DNA of 64,000 nt from Thiohalophilus sp. (GTDB lineage: Bacteria; Pseudomonadota; Gammaproteobacteria; UBA6429; Thiohalophilaceae), in NCBI RefSeq assembly GCF_034521165.1, contig NZ_JAXHMV010000001.1, positions 62,001-126,000 on the forward strand, in the 5' to 3' direction. Below, one piece after another: positions 8,003 to 15,803 of the stretch; the first letter of the stretch is position 1; every line of letters begins with the position of its first letter. The notes beneath the pieces are model-generated. The model saw only the letters and a list, made by a program, of their open reading frames with translations. It was not told the origin of the DNA and made no database searches. The translations under genes and the position numbers were made by a program.

Positions 8003-8200
8003 GGTAATCCTTGAAATCGTTTTATTTACTGAGGTGTTGAATTGATCACCCCTCCCTAACCCTCCCCTGGAAGGGGAGGGGATACAGCTCTGGACCTCGT
8101 CACTCGTTACTCACCCCTGTGTCGTCAGACACTGGCTTGCCCGGAATGACGCCTGTTGTTTTTCCTCGTCACTCGTTCCTCGTAACTCGTCCCTGTGTCG
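8003..8200. repeat. pilS-pilR spacer with dispersed repeat words
   Basis: The spacer between pilS and pilR contains a nine-base GC stem (CCCTCCCCT / AGGGGAGGG, 8060-8080) inside a CCCTAACCCTCCCC-type sequence. It also has two copies of a CCTCGTCACTCGT word (8095-8112 and 8164-8194), which recurs at 14224, 14465, 14718, 15281 and 36744. No gene is seen. Confidence 0.7.
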
Positions 8201-9814
8201 TCAGTGCATCTGCCGGCGCGGATCCTGAAAGGTAATCCGGAAACAGCTGCCGCCGGTAGCGACCGGTTCATAGTTTAAATGGGCCTGGTTGGCTTCGGCC
8301 AGTTCCCGTGAGATATACAGCCCCAGCCCGGTGCCCGAAGTGGCAGTGGTGTAAAAGGGCTCGAAGATGTGGGCGGCGATTTGCGGATCGATACCCGGGC
8401 CGTGATCGAGAATATCGATAAACGGCCGGGCCGATTCCCCGGTCAGGGCCGCGTGGATCACCACCTTGGGAAATCCCGGGTAGTCCTCGCTGTAGCGCAC
8501 CGCATTCTGGCACAGGTTGGTGAGGATCTGCTCCAGCTGGCTCGGATCAAACCGGACTCGCAACGGGCTTGAATCGATGTTGAGGCCGATCAGCTCCGGG
8601 CGCAGCCCCTGCCCGGCGACGAACTCGCGGAGGAAATTCGGCAAAAAATGGTTCAGTTCGATCAGCCGCGGAGTGGAATGATCGCGGCGGCTCAACTGCA
8701 TGATGTTCTCCACGATGGTATTCATACGCCGGGATTGATCGCCGATGATGCCGGTCAGGCGCCGGTCGTGCTCGTCCAGCTGGGGCGATTCGCCCAGCAA
8801 CTGCCCGGCGTGGCTGATGGCGCCCAGCGGGTTGCGGATCTCGTGGGCGATACTGGCGGTCAGGCGCCCCAGCGCGGCCAGTTGCAACTGCTGCGCGTGG
8901 CGGGCCATGGCGGTGGCATCCTCCAGAAAGATCAGGGTCCCGCTGCCCGACGCCTGACCGATGCGGGCGAACCGCGGCATGACCCGGGGGTGCTCCGCCG
9001 AGGGCTGGATCATCTCGATCTCGGCGGCCGGATCCGCCCGCCAGCGTTGCGCCTGATCGGCCAGTGGTGCCGAGAGATCGGCCAGCCGGCTGTAGTGGGT
9101 AGCCGAGGGCATGCCGAGCATGTACCAGGCCGATTCGTTCATCAGCCGGATCCGATCCGCCTCATCGATGACCATGATGCCGGTTTGCATGCGCTGGATG
9201 ATGTGTTCGGTCAGCTGCGACATGTTGGCCAGGTCCAGCCCGCGGCGCTGGGCCAGCGCCTCGCTTTCCCGGATGCGGCGGGCAAAGCCGTGAACCGCCA
9301 GGGCGGTGACGAACAGCGTCAGGCCCAGAATGCCGGCCTGGGTGTAGGTGTTGGGCTCCCCGAGCCCGACAAACTGGGCAGTAAACTGTTCGCCCAGTAC
9401 CGCCAGGGTGGCCAGCGCGGCGAACATCAGCGGATGCCGGCCACCCATGACGATGCTGCCGCCGGCCACGGTGACGATCAGCAGGGTGCCGAGGCCGCTG
9501 CTGATACTGCCGCTGGCATGCATCAGCAGTGTGGTAGCAAGGATGTCGGTGCCAATCTGCAGGTAGATCTGGAGTTCAAACCGCGGCCAGCGATTACTGA
9601 TCAGGACAATGAAAATGATCGCCAGCGCAAAATAGATCAGCGAAACGGCATAAAACAGCACCGGATCGTGGCTGGCCAGCGGGGGCAGCAGATAATCGCT
9701 GTAGAACAGCCCGGTGAACAGCCCGCTGATTAACAGCCGATAGAGATTGAGCAGGGCCAGCGGCTTCCAGATCTGCGCCTCACTCTCGGCATGGGCAAAC
9801 GGGAAAGGTTGCAT
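8201..9814 (-). CDS. pilS: Sensor histidine kinase PilS
   Basis: 537 residues. Six N-terminal transmembrane segments (residues about 20-185) are followed by a PAS-like region (about 205-300), a dimerisation/phosphoacceptor domain with the H box ASIAHEIRNPLG (His324), and an HATPase domain with N box NLCQNAVRYS and G boxes LDHGPGID and GTGLGLYISREL. This is the PilS architecture: in Pseudomonas it senses pilin levels in the membrane and phosphorylates PilR. Here it precedes pilR by about 200 bases of repeat-containing spacer. It would be worth knowing whether a kinase that monitors full-length PilA still recognises a 52-residue pilin; the helix it would contact is retained. Confidence 0.93.
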   Translation of the reverse strand: MQPFPFAHAESEAQIWKPLALLNLYRLLISGLFTGLFYSDYLLPPLASHDPVLFYAVSLIYFALAIIFIVLISNRWPRFELQIYLQIGTDILATTLLMHASGSISSGLGTLLIVTVAGGSIVMGGRHPLMFAALATLAVLGEQFTAQFVGLGEPNTYTQAGILGLTLFVTALAVHGFARRIRESEALAQRRGLDLANMSQLTEHIIQRMQTGIMVIDEADRIRLMNESAWYMLGMPSATHYSRLADLSAPLADQAQRWRADPAAEIEMIQPSAEHPRVMPRFARIGQASGSGTLIFLEDATAMARHAQQLQLAALGRLTASIAHEIRNPLGAISHAGQLLGESPQLDEHDRRLTGIIGDQSRRMNTIVENIMQLSRRDHSTPRLIELNHFLPNFLREFVAGQGLRPELIGLNIDSSPLRVRFDPSQLEQILTNLCQNAVRYSEDYPGFPKVVIHAALTGESARPFIDILDHGPGIDPQIAAHIFEPFYTTATSGTGLGLYISRELAEANQAHLNYEPVATGGSCFRITFQDPRRQMH

Positions 9815-9855
9815 TCGTTCGGTGTCATGTTAGCGCATCAGGCCGGCGCCGGATG

Positions 9856-10104
9856 TCAGCTGTCGTGAGGCAGATGCGCGCGGCTGCAATAGTAATGACC
9901 GTCCCGCTTGAGCGCCTCTTTTTCCGGGACATGGGTGCCGCACTGCTCGCAGCGCACCATGTTTTCAACGGGGTTTTCAACGGGCCGGCCGGGCTTCGAC
10001 GAATTTGTGCTGCGCGCCCGGGCCAGGGCCTTGAAGCGTTGATAGAGACGAATGACCAGCCAGATCAGCAGGGCAAGGACGATAACGCGCAGAAGTCCGG
10101 GCAT
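9856..10104 (-). CDS. PP0621 family small membrane/zinc-ribbon protein
   Basis: 82 residues from the ATG at 10104, which has AGGA seven bases upstream. One transmembrane helix (LLRVIVLALLIWLVIRLY) is followed by a basic linker and a C-terminal zinc-ribbon-like motif, MVRCEQCGTHVPEKEAL...YYCSRAH, with CxxC plus a third Cys and His. This matches the PP0621-type family commonly found beside pilS in gammaproteobacteria. The molecular function is unknown. It lies 41 bases upstream of pilS on the same strand and may share its transcript. Confidence 0.8.
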   Translation of the reverse strand: MPGLLRVIVLALLIWLVIRLYQRFKALARARSTNSSKPGRPVENPVENMVRCEQCGTHVPEKEALKRDGHYYCSRAHLPHDS

Positions 10105-10177
10105 GGAATATCCTGTATCGAAGTTTGTAACTGCCCCATGATAACCCAGATCAGGGCGGGATACCCCGGGCGTATTT

Positions 10178-10260
10178 TGTAGGAGCCGAGCCACCTCGGC
10201 GATTCACCCTCGACGATCGCACCATCCTCAACCCATCGGCCAGAGGGCTGGCCTCCTACA
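10178..10260. repeat. Dispersed hairpin repeat (GGAGCCGAGCCACCTCGGCGAT family), copy 1
   Basis: The segment begins GTAGGAGCCGAGCCACC and ends GCTGGCCTCCTAC, forming a long imperfect foldback. A second copy is at 18508-18592. The remainder of the spacer 10105-10391 shows nothing else beyond the sucC leader. Confidence 0.7.
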
Positions 10261-10391
10261 ACCTAACAGATTGCATCCCAAACCCCGGCAACCGGTGACG
10301 CCTGCCGGGCGAGTCGTTAGCCCCGGACAAGGTTTTGCGTCCACCCCCCGAATGTTCCAGAATAGACGCTGGTTCCCTGCCGAATAACAAT

Positions 10392-11558
10392 ATGAATCTT
10401 CACGAATTTCAGGCCAAGCAACTGTTTGCCCGCTATCACATTCCGGTACCCGAGGCGCGGGTCGCCGAATCGGTCGAGGCGGCGCGGGCCGCCGCCGGCG
10501 AGCTGGGAGGCGGGTCGTGGATGGTCAAGGCCCAGGTGCATGCCGGCGGCCGGGGCAAGGCCGGCGGGGTGGTCAGGGCCGCCTCGGCGGACGAGCTGGA
10601 AGCCGCGGCGAACCGGCTGCTGGGTTCCAGGCTGGTCACCGGCCAGTCCGGCCCCGACGGGCAGCCGATCAACCAGGTGTTGATCGAAAGCCCGAGCGAC
10701 ATCGCCGCGGAGTATTATCTGGGCATGCTGGTGGACCGCGCGCTTTCGCAGGTGGTGTTCATGGCCTCCGCCGCCGGCGGCATGAACATCGAGGCGGTGG
10801 CCCGCGAGACGCCGGAGAAAATTCTTACCGTGCCGGTTCATCCCGCCGCCGGGCTGCAGGGGTATCAATGCCGGCAACTGGCCTTCGGCCTGGGGCTGGA
10901 AAAACAGCTCAAGTCCCTGACGGCCATCATGCAGGGCCTGTACCGGCTGTTCATGGACAACGATCTGAGCCTGGTGGAGATCAACCCGCTGGTGCTGACC
11001 GGTGACGGCGAGCTGCTGGCGGTGGATGCCAAGATCAATCTTGATGACAGCGCCCTTTATCGACACCCGGATTTACAGGCCCTGCGCGATGCCAGCCAGG
11101 AAGATGAGCGCGAGAACCGCGCCCACCAGCACGGGCTCAATTACGTCAGCCTCGACGGCAATATCGGCTGCATGGTCAACGGCGCCGGGCTGGCGATGGC
11201 GACCATGGATCTGATCCAGCTGCACGGCGGGGCGCCGGCCAACTTTCTCGATGTGGGCGGCGGCACCACCGCCGAGAAAGTCGCCGAAGCCTTCAAGCTG
11301 ATCCTCTCCGACAGCAAGGTCAACGCGATCCTGGTCAACATCTTTGGCGGCATCGTGCGCTGCGATCTCATCGCCGAGGGGATTATCCAGGCGGTAAAAG
11401 AGACCGGACTCGCGCTGCCGGTCGTGGTGCGCCTGGAAGGGACCAACGTGGAACAGGGCAAGGCGCTGCTGCAGCAAAGCGGCCTGGACATCATTGCGGC
11501 GGACGGGTTGCGCGACGCCGCCACCCGGGTGGTCGAAGCCGCCGGAGGGCAGGTCTGA
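10392..11558 (+). CDS. sucC: Succinate-CoA ligase (ADP-forming) beta subunit
   Basis: 388 residues, the normal length for SucC. The ATG at 10392 gives the family start MNLHEFQAKQLFARY. The N-terminal ATP-grasp domain contains WMVKAQVHAGGRGKAGGV, and the C-terminal CoA-ligase domain contains NIFGGIVRCDLIAEGI. It converts succinyl-CoA and ADP to succinate, CoA and ATP (reversibly) in the citric acid cycle, as a heterodimer with SucD. The stop overlaps the sucD start by one base, so the two are coupled. The pair stands alone, without the 2-oxoglutarate dehydrogenase genes often found beside it. Confidence 0.96.
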   Translation: MNLHEFQAKQLFARYHIPVPEARVAESVEAARAAAGELGGGSWMVKAQVHAGGRGKAGGVVRAASADELEAAANRLLGSRLVTGQSGPDGQPINQVLIESPSDIAAEYYLGMLVDRALSQVVFMASAAGGMNIEAVARETPEKILTVPVHPAAGLQGYQCRQLAFGLGLEKQLKSLTAIMQGLYRLFMDNDLSLVEINPLVLTGDGELLAVDAKINLDDSALYRHPDLQALRDASQEDERENRAHQHGLNYVSLDGNIGCMVNGAGLAMATMDLIQLHGGAPANFLDVGGGTTAEKVAEAFKLILSDSKVNAILVNIFGGIVRCDLIAEGIIQAVKETGLALPVVVRLEGTNVEQGKALLQQSGLDIIAADGLRDAATRVVEAAGGQV

Positions 11559-12430
11559 TGGCGATACTGGTGGATAAAACAACCCGGGTGATCGTGCAGG
11601 GCTTGACCGGCAAGCAGGGCAGTTTTCATGCCGGGCAGGCCATCGAGTACGGCACCCAACTGGTCGGCGGTGTCACGCCCGGCAAGGGCGGAACCACCCA
11701 TCTGGATCGGCCGGTGTTCAATACCGTCGCCGATGCGGTGCGTGAGACCGGCGCCAATGCCAGCATGATCTATGTGCCGGCCGCCTTCGCCGCCGATGCG
11801 ATTCTGGAGGCGGCCGATGCCGGTATCGAGGTGATCGCCTGTATTACCGAGGGCATCCCGGTGCTGGATATGCTGCGGGTGAAAGCGGCCTTGAAGGACA
11901 GCGACAGCTATCTTATTGGCCCCAACTGCCCCGGTATTATTACGCCGGGTCAGTGCAAGATCGGTATCATGCCCGGCGCCATTCATCAGCCGGGCGGGAT
12001 CGGTATTATCTCACGCTCCGGCACGCTGACCTACGAGGCGGTCTATCAAACCACCCAGAACGGTATGGGCCAGAGCACCTGCATCGGCATCGGGGGCGAC
12101 CCGATCCATGGCTTGAATTTCGTTGATTGCCTGTCGCTGTTTGAAAACGATCCCGACACCCGGGGCATGATTCTGGTGGGCGAGATCGGCGGCGGTGAGG
12201 AGGAGGAAGCCGCCGAATTTATCCGTCACCACGTCAGCAAACCGGTGGTGGCCTATATAGCCGGGGTGACAGCCCCGCCGGGCAAACGCATGGGCCATGC
12301 CGGCGCGATCATCTCCGGCGGTAAAGGCACGGCCGAAGGTAAATTTGCCGCCCTGCAGGACGCCGGGGTCATCGTCAGCCGTTCCCCGGCCGAGATGGGT
12401 CGCCTGATGCAGGAGCAACTCAGCGCTTGA
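11558..12430 (+). CDS. sucD: Succinate-CoA ligase alpha subunit
   Basis: 290 residues, full length. It has a CoA-binding Rossmann domain (VQGLTGKQGSFHAGQAI, residues about 13-30) and a ligase domain with the phosphohistidine loop GHAGAIISGGKGTAEG, in which His247 accepts phosphate. GPNCPGIITP and SRSGTLTYEAV are conserved family segments. It partners the beta subunit encoded immediately upstream. Confidence 0.96.
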   Translation: MAILVDKTTRVIVQGLTGKQGSFHAGQAIEYGTQLVGGVTPGKGGTTHLDRPVFNTVADAVRETGANASMIYVPAAFAADAILEAADAGIEVIACITEGIPVLDMLRVKAALKDSDSYLIGPNCPGIITPGQCKIGIMPGAIHQPGGIGIISRSGTLTYEAVYQTTQNGMGQSTCIGIGGDPIHGLNFVDCLSLFENDPDTRGMILVGEIGGGEEEEAAEFIRHHVSKPVVAYIAGVTAPPGKRMGHAGAIISGGKGTAEGKFAALQDAGVIVSRSPAEMGRLMQEQLSA

Positions 12431-12463
12431 AAGTCGCCGCCTTGTCAGAAGATAAAAAAATGA

Positions 12464-12490
12464 CTCTCGCAGAGGCGCAGAGCGCGCAAA
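12464..12490. repeat. Orphan arm of the periodic GCAGAG-type repeat
   Basis: CTCTCGCAGAGGCGCAGAGC followed by GCGCAAAG is one arm of the intergenic element seen complete at 22412, 29932 and 55575. No matching right arm is present before nadE. Confidence 0.65.
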
Positions 12491-12588
12491 GATAAAATAA
12501 TCTAGAATTTGTTTTCCCGGCTCTCCGGCACCGAAATGATCGACATAAACGTGCTGGGAAGCATTTTATTTTGGAGTTCAGTGCGCGC

Positions 12589-14250
12589 ATGTCAGAGCAG
12601 GAACTACGGATCGCGATTGCCCAGATCAATCTGCTGGTCGGCGACATGGAGGGCAATGCCCGGCGAATCGTCGCGGCAATGCAGGAGGCGCGTGATACGC
12701 TCGGGGCCGATGTGCTGGTGACGCCCGAGCTGGCGTTAACCGGCTACCCGCCCGAGGATCTGTTATTACGCCCCGGCATGTACGAACGGATTGATCGGGC
12801 ACTGCTTCACTTGCAAAAGCAGGTTCGCGGCATCGATGTGCTGCTGGGATACCCGGAATATACTCCCGAAGGCGTGTATAACGCCGCCGCACTGATTCGC
12901 GAAGGCAAGATCATCGCCCATGCGCGCAAGGAGAACCTGCCCAATTACAGCGTGTTCGACGAGAAGCGCTATTTTGTGCCGGAACACGACAATTGCGTGG
13001 TTCACATCAAGGGGGCCAGTGTCGGCATTACCATTTGCGAAGACATCTGGTTTCCCGAGCCGCCGCAACGGCTCAGGGAGGCCGGTGCCGATTTGATTTT
13101 GAATATCAACGCCTCGCCCTACCACATTAATAAAGGCTACGAGCGAGAACAGGCCGTGGCGGATCGTTGTCGGGAAACCGGCCTGCCGGTGGTGTACACC
13201 AACCTGGTCGGCGGTCAGGACGAGCTGGTGTTCGATGGCGATTCGTTCGTGATGAACGGCCAGGGCAGCGTGACTCAGCGCGTTCCCGCCTTTACTGAAA
13301 AACTGGAACTGGTACGGTTTGAAAAGGAGGGTCAAGACTGGCAACCGGTCCAGGCCGAAGCCCTGCCGGCACCGCTGTCCACCACCGCCAGTGTTTACCA
13401 GGCCCTGGTACTGGGCGTGCGCGATTTCGTGCGCAAGAACGGCTTCAACGGCGTGGTGATCGGGTTGTCCGGCGGGATCGATTCGGCCCTGACCCTGGCC
13501 ATCGCCGTCGATGCGCTGGGCAGTGAGGAGATCGAGGCGGTGATGATGCCCTCGCGTTATACCGCGGATATGAGCGTGGAGGATGCCGCCGAGCAGGCAC
13601 GCACCCTGAGCGTCAATTACCGGGTGATCGCGATCGAAAAGCCCTTTAACGCCTTTCTCGAGATCCTGGCCGATGAATTTGCGGGCCTGCCGATGGATAC
13701 CACCGAGGAGAATATCCAGGCCCGTTGCCGTGGCGTGTTGCTGATGGCGATCTCCAACAAGAAACGCAAGATGGTCCTGACCACCGGCAACAAGAGCGAG
13801 ATGGCGGTCGGTTATGCCACCCTGTATGGCGACATGGCCGGCGGTTTCGATGTGCTCAAGGATGTGCCCAAGACGCTGGTTTACGAACTGGCCAATTATC
13901 GCAATACCCTCTCGGCGGTGATCCCGCAACGGGTGATCGATCGCCCCCCGTCCGCCGAACTGGCGCCGGATCAACAGGATACCGACAGCCTGCCGCCCTA
14001 CGAGGTGCTGGATGCAATCCTGGAAATGTACGTGGAAAAGGACATGGGACTGGATGATATTGTCTCCCACGGTTATGACCGGGAGATCGTGCAAAAAGTC
14101 ACGTATATGGTGACACGCAACGAATACAAACGCCGTCAGGCGCCGCCGGGGATTCGGATCACCCAGCGCGCCTTCGGTCGCGATCGGCGTTATCCGATCA
14201 CCTCGGGCTATGCCCTGCCTGATCAGGGACGAGGGACGAGGGACGAGTGA
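12589..14250 (+). CDS. nadE: Glutamine-dependent NAD+ synthetase
   Basis: 553 residues from the ATG at 12589. The N-terminal nitrilase-type glutaminase domain shows the Glu-Lys-Cys triad in TPELALTGYPPEDL, ARKENLPNY and ITICEDIWF. The C-terminal synthetase domain has the P-loop GLSGGIDSALTLA at about residue 292, and TTGNKSEMAVGYATLYGDMAGG. It amidates deamido-NAD+ using glutamine nitrogen and ATP. The last codons after PITSGYALP are encoded by a dispersed GGGACGAG repeat, giving an unusual DQGRGTRDE ending. A degenerate copy of the gene's 3' end lies 242 bases downstream. The neighbour glnB is a common partner. Confidence 0.95.
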   Translation: MSEQELRIAIAQINLLVGDMEGNARRIVAAMQEARDTLGADVLVTPELALTGYPPEDLLLRPGMYERIDRALLHLQKQVRGIDVLLGYPEYTPEGVYNAAALIREGKIIAHARKENLPNYSVFDEKRYFVPEHDNCVVHIKGASVGITICEDIWFPEPPQRLREAGADLILNINASPYHINKGYEREQAVADRCRETGLPVVYTNLVGGQDELVFDGDSFVMNGQGSVTQRVPAFTEKLELVRFEKEGQDWQPVQAEALPAPLSTTASVYQALVLGVRDFVRKNGFNGVVIGLSGGIDSALTLAIAVDALGSEEIEAVMMPSRYTADMSVEDAAEQARTLSVNYRVIAIEKPFNAFLEILADEFAGLPMDTTEENIQARCRGVLLMAISNKKRKMVLTTGNKSEMAVGYATLYGDMAGGFDVLKDVPKTLVYELANYRNTLSAVIPQRVIDRPPSAELAPDQQDTDSLPPYEVLDAILEMYVEKDMGLDDIVSHGYDREIVQKVTYMVTRNEYKRRQAPPGIRITQRAFGRDRRYPITSGYALPDQGRGTRDE

Positions 14251-14354
14251 CGAGGAAAGGCTTTTACCACGAAGCCACGAAGGCTCGAAGTGTTATGATA
14301 CTGTCTTCGTGACTTCGTGACTTCGTGACTTCGTGACTTCGCGTCTTCGTGGTG
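14224..14354. repeat. Periodic inverted repeat, CACGAAG type, copy 1, with leading GACGAG word
   Basis: A GGGACGAG word overlapping the nadE stop leads into the left arm CCACGAAGCCACGAAGGCTC (14264-14290). The right arm at 14304-14354 has four tandem CTTCGTGA units and ends CTTCGTGGTGA. The arms are complementary over most of their length. Confidence 0.85.
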
Positions 14355-14411
14355 ATTTTTTTACATATGGAGTGCGTTTTGCGTACCGTAATAGAGAAAC
14401 GTTTTCTTCGT

Positions 14412-14477
14412 GCCTTCGGCCGCGATCGGCATTATCCGATTACCTCGGGCCAGGCCTGCCAGAGCAGGGACGAGTGA
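14412..14477 (+). pseudogene. Duplicated 3' end of nadE (remnant)
   Basis: Twenty-one codons plus stop read AFGRDRHYPITSGQ...SRDE, closely matching the nadE C-terminus AFGRDRRYPITSGY...TRDE at 14170-14250. Similarity continues past the stop through the GACGAG word and the CACGAAG repeat, so a unit of about 150-185 bases has been duplicated in tandem. There is no start codon or upstream domain. Confidence 0.85.
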
Positions 14478-14559
14478 CGAGGAGAGGCTTTTACCACGAA
14501 GCCACGAAGGCTCGAAGTGTTATGATATTGTCTTCGTAACTTTGCGTCTTCGTGGTGAA
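14465..14559. repeat. Periodic inverted repeat, CACGAAG type, copy 2
   Basis: The word CAGGGACGAGTGACGAGG precedes the left arm ACCACGAAGCCACGAAGG (14491-14517). The right arm ends CTTTGCGTCTTCGTGGTGAA (to 14559). Near-identical to copy 1, as expected for a tandem duplicate. Confidence 0.82.
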
Positions 14560-14574
14560 TGTTTTTTCAGTCGA

Positions 14575-14607
14575 GTAGGCCGGACAAAGCGATAGCGGTG
14601 TCCGGCA
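14575..14607. repeat. Dispersed hairpin GTAGGCCGGACAAAGCG family, copy 1
   Basis: GTAGGCCGGACAAAGCGATA followed by GCGGTGTCCGGCA folds through GCCGGACA / TGTCCGGC. Other copies are at 15531-15563 and 18388-18419. Confidence 0.7.
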
Positions 14608-14668
14608 GCAAGAAGGAAGTTGTAGGCCAGGTCGCGCGCAGCACTACCTGGCGTCCTTGCTTCGGTTC

Positions 14669-14710
14669 GAGGTTGTGTCACGCAGGCTATTGCCAGGGTG
14701 ACCTGCGCTG
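14669..14710. repeat. Dispersed hairpin GTGTCACGCAGGCTAT family, copy 1
   Basis: GAGGTTGTGTCACGCAGGCT through GTGACCTGCGCTG: CACGCAGG-like and CCTGCG-like arms flank GCTATTGCC. Further copies are at 15459, 15665, 30103 and 58093. Confidence 0.7.
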
Positions 14711-14744
14711 CTGAACGGCAGGGATGAGTAACGAGGAAAAGCTT

Positions 14745-14857
14745 TTACCACGAAGATACGAAGACTCGAAGATTTGAACAGGGTAGTCTGTGGGTTGTCA
14801 CCCGCCGGGTAACAATCTTTTAAGTTTTTCTTCGTGCCCTGGTGTCTTCGTGGTGAA
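14745..14857. repeat. Periodic inverted repeat, CACGAAG type, copy 3
   Basis: Left arm TTACCACGAAGATACGAAGA (14745-14770) and right arm CTTCGTGCCCTGGTGTCTTC followed by GTGGTGAA (14829-14857), with about 58 bases between. A GATGAGTAACGAGG word precedes the left arm as in the other copies. Confidence 0.82.
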
Positions 14858-14924
14858 TGTTTTTAAGATGCAGAGTGCGTTTTGCGCACCGTAATGTTGT
14901 GTAACAAATCCGGGGAACCGTGTT

Positions 14925-15263
14925 ATGAAAAAAGTCGAAGCGATTATTAAACCCTTCAAGCTGGATGATGTGCGTCAGGCATTGTCGGAGATCGGGGTCA
15001 GCGGCATGACCGCTACCGAGGTCAAGGGCTTCGGCCGGCAAAAAGGGCATACCGAGCTGTATCGCGGGGCCGAGTACGTGATTGATTTTCTACCCAAGGT
15101 GAAAATCGAGGTGGTGGTGGCCGATGAACTGGTCGATCAATCCCTCGAGACCATCACCAACGCCGCCCGCACCGGCAAGATCGGCGACGGCAAGATCTTC
15201 GTCACCGATGTGCAGCGGGTGATCCGGATCCGTACCGGCGAGGAAGGCAACGAAGCGATCTGA
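14925..15263 (+). CDS. glnB: Nitrogen regulatory protein P-II
   Basis: 112 residues, the standard PII length. The T-loop carries Tyr51 in GAEYVIDFLPK, the uridylylation target. The B-loop TGKIGDGKIFV and C-terminal RIRTGEEGNEAI form the ATP/2-oxoglutarate site. PII signals nitrogen and energy status to glutamine synthetase adenylylation, NtrB and other partners. It lies downstream of nadE, separated by 674 bases of repeats that must weaken any shared transcript. Start ATG follows GGGGAA. Confidence 0.95.
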   Translation: MKKVEAIIKPFKLDDVRQALSEIGVSGMTATEVKGFGRQKGHTELYRGAEYVIDFLPKVKIEVVVADELVDQSLETITNAARTGKIGDGKIFVTDVQRVIRIRTGEEGNEAI

Positions 15264-15280
15264 GCCGTTTCTTCTGAACG

Positions 15281-15434
15281 GCAGGGCCGGGTTACGAGGG
15301 ACGAGTAACGAGGAAAGGCTTCACCACGAAGACACGAAGGCACGAAGAAAAGAAATCAATTTAAGAACTTGTTGCCCGGCGGGTAACAACACAAAGTCAC
15401 CTTGTTCCAATCTTCGAGCCTTCGTGGTGAATGC
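15281..15434. repeat. Periodic inverted repeat, CACGAAG type, copy 4
   Basis: A leading word GGGACGAGTAACGAGG is followed by left arm CACCACGAAGACACGAAGGC (15321-15347) and right arm CTTCGAGCCTTCGTGGTGAA (to 15434). The central region contains a GTTGCCCGGCGGGTAACAAC palindrome at 15370-15389. Confidence 0.82.
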
Positions 15435-15458
15435 TTTTCAGGACCTTGCTTTGGTTCG

Positions 15459-15500
15459 AGGTTGTGTCACGTAGGCTATCGCCAACGTGACCTACGCTAC
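15459..15500. repeat. Dispersed hairpin GTGTCACGCAGGCTAT family, copy 2
   Basis: GTGTCACGTAGGCTATCGCC followed by AACGTGACCTACGCTA. The arms have compensating changes relative to copy 1 (CGTAGG / CCTACG instead of CGCAGG / CCTGCG), which argues that the fold is kept. Confidence 0.72.
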
Positions 15501-15530
15501 TTTTCGTTTCGTTGTGATTGGCGTAGTTGG

Positions 15531-15563
15531 GTAGGCCGGACAAAGCGATAGCGGTGTCCGGCA
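15531..15563. repeat. Dispersed hairpin GTAGGCCGGACAAAGCG family, copy 2
   Basis: Near-identical to 14575-14607. Confidence 0.7.
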
Positions 15564-15604
15564 ACCCGGGGAATACCCAATGCGGTTACACCAGGGAAGT
15601 TATT

Positions 15605-15796
15605 AAATCTCCGCGCTCTCTGCGTCTCTGCGGTGAACAGGTACCTGGTATCCTTGCTCCGGTTCGAGGTTGTGTCACACAGGCTATCGCCCAGGTCCTT
15701 CGTCCCGAAGGACCAGTTGCTAGGTACTGGGTACTAGGGGCTAGTAACCACACTGTTGCGGATTATTTTCTTCGTGCCTTCGCGTCTTCGTGGTGA
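15605..15796. repeat. Patchwork of orphan repeat arms before bamD
   Basis: Contains a lone right arm of the GCAGAG type (CTCTCTGCGTCTCTGCGGTG, 15605-15637), a partial GTGTCACACAGGCTATCG hairpin (15665-15695), a CTAGGTACTGGGTACTAG string (about 15718-15748) and a lone right arm of the CACGAAG type (15770-15796). No gene is seen between glnB and bamD. Confidence 0.7.
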
Positions 15797-15803
15797 ATGC
15801 TTT

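Noticed and set aside
8648..9733. Long open frame antisense to pilS
   Set aside because: Mirror of a GC-rich conserved gene; product is His/Gln/Gly-rich with no recognisable domain. The same applies to long antisense frames at 12766-14094, 39253-40719 and 55686-56885.
14224..15796. Repeated CACGAAG units considered as a CRISPR array
   Set aside because: Units are 7-10 bases, contiguous rather than spaced by unique 30-base spacers, arranged as inverted arms, and no cas gene is near.
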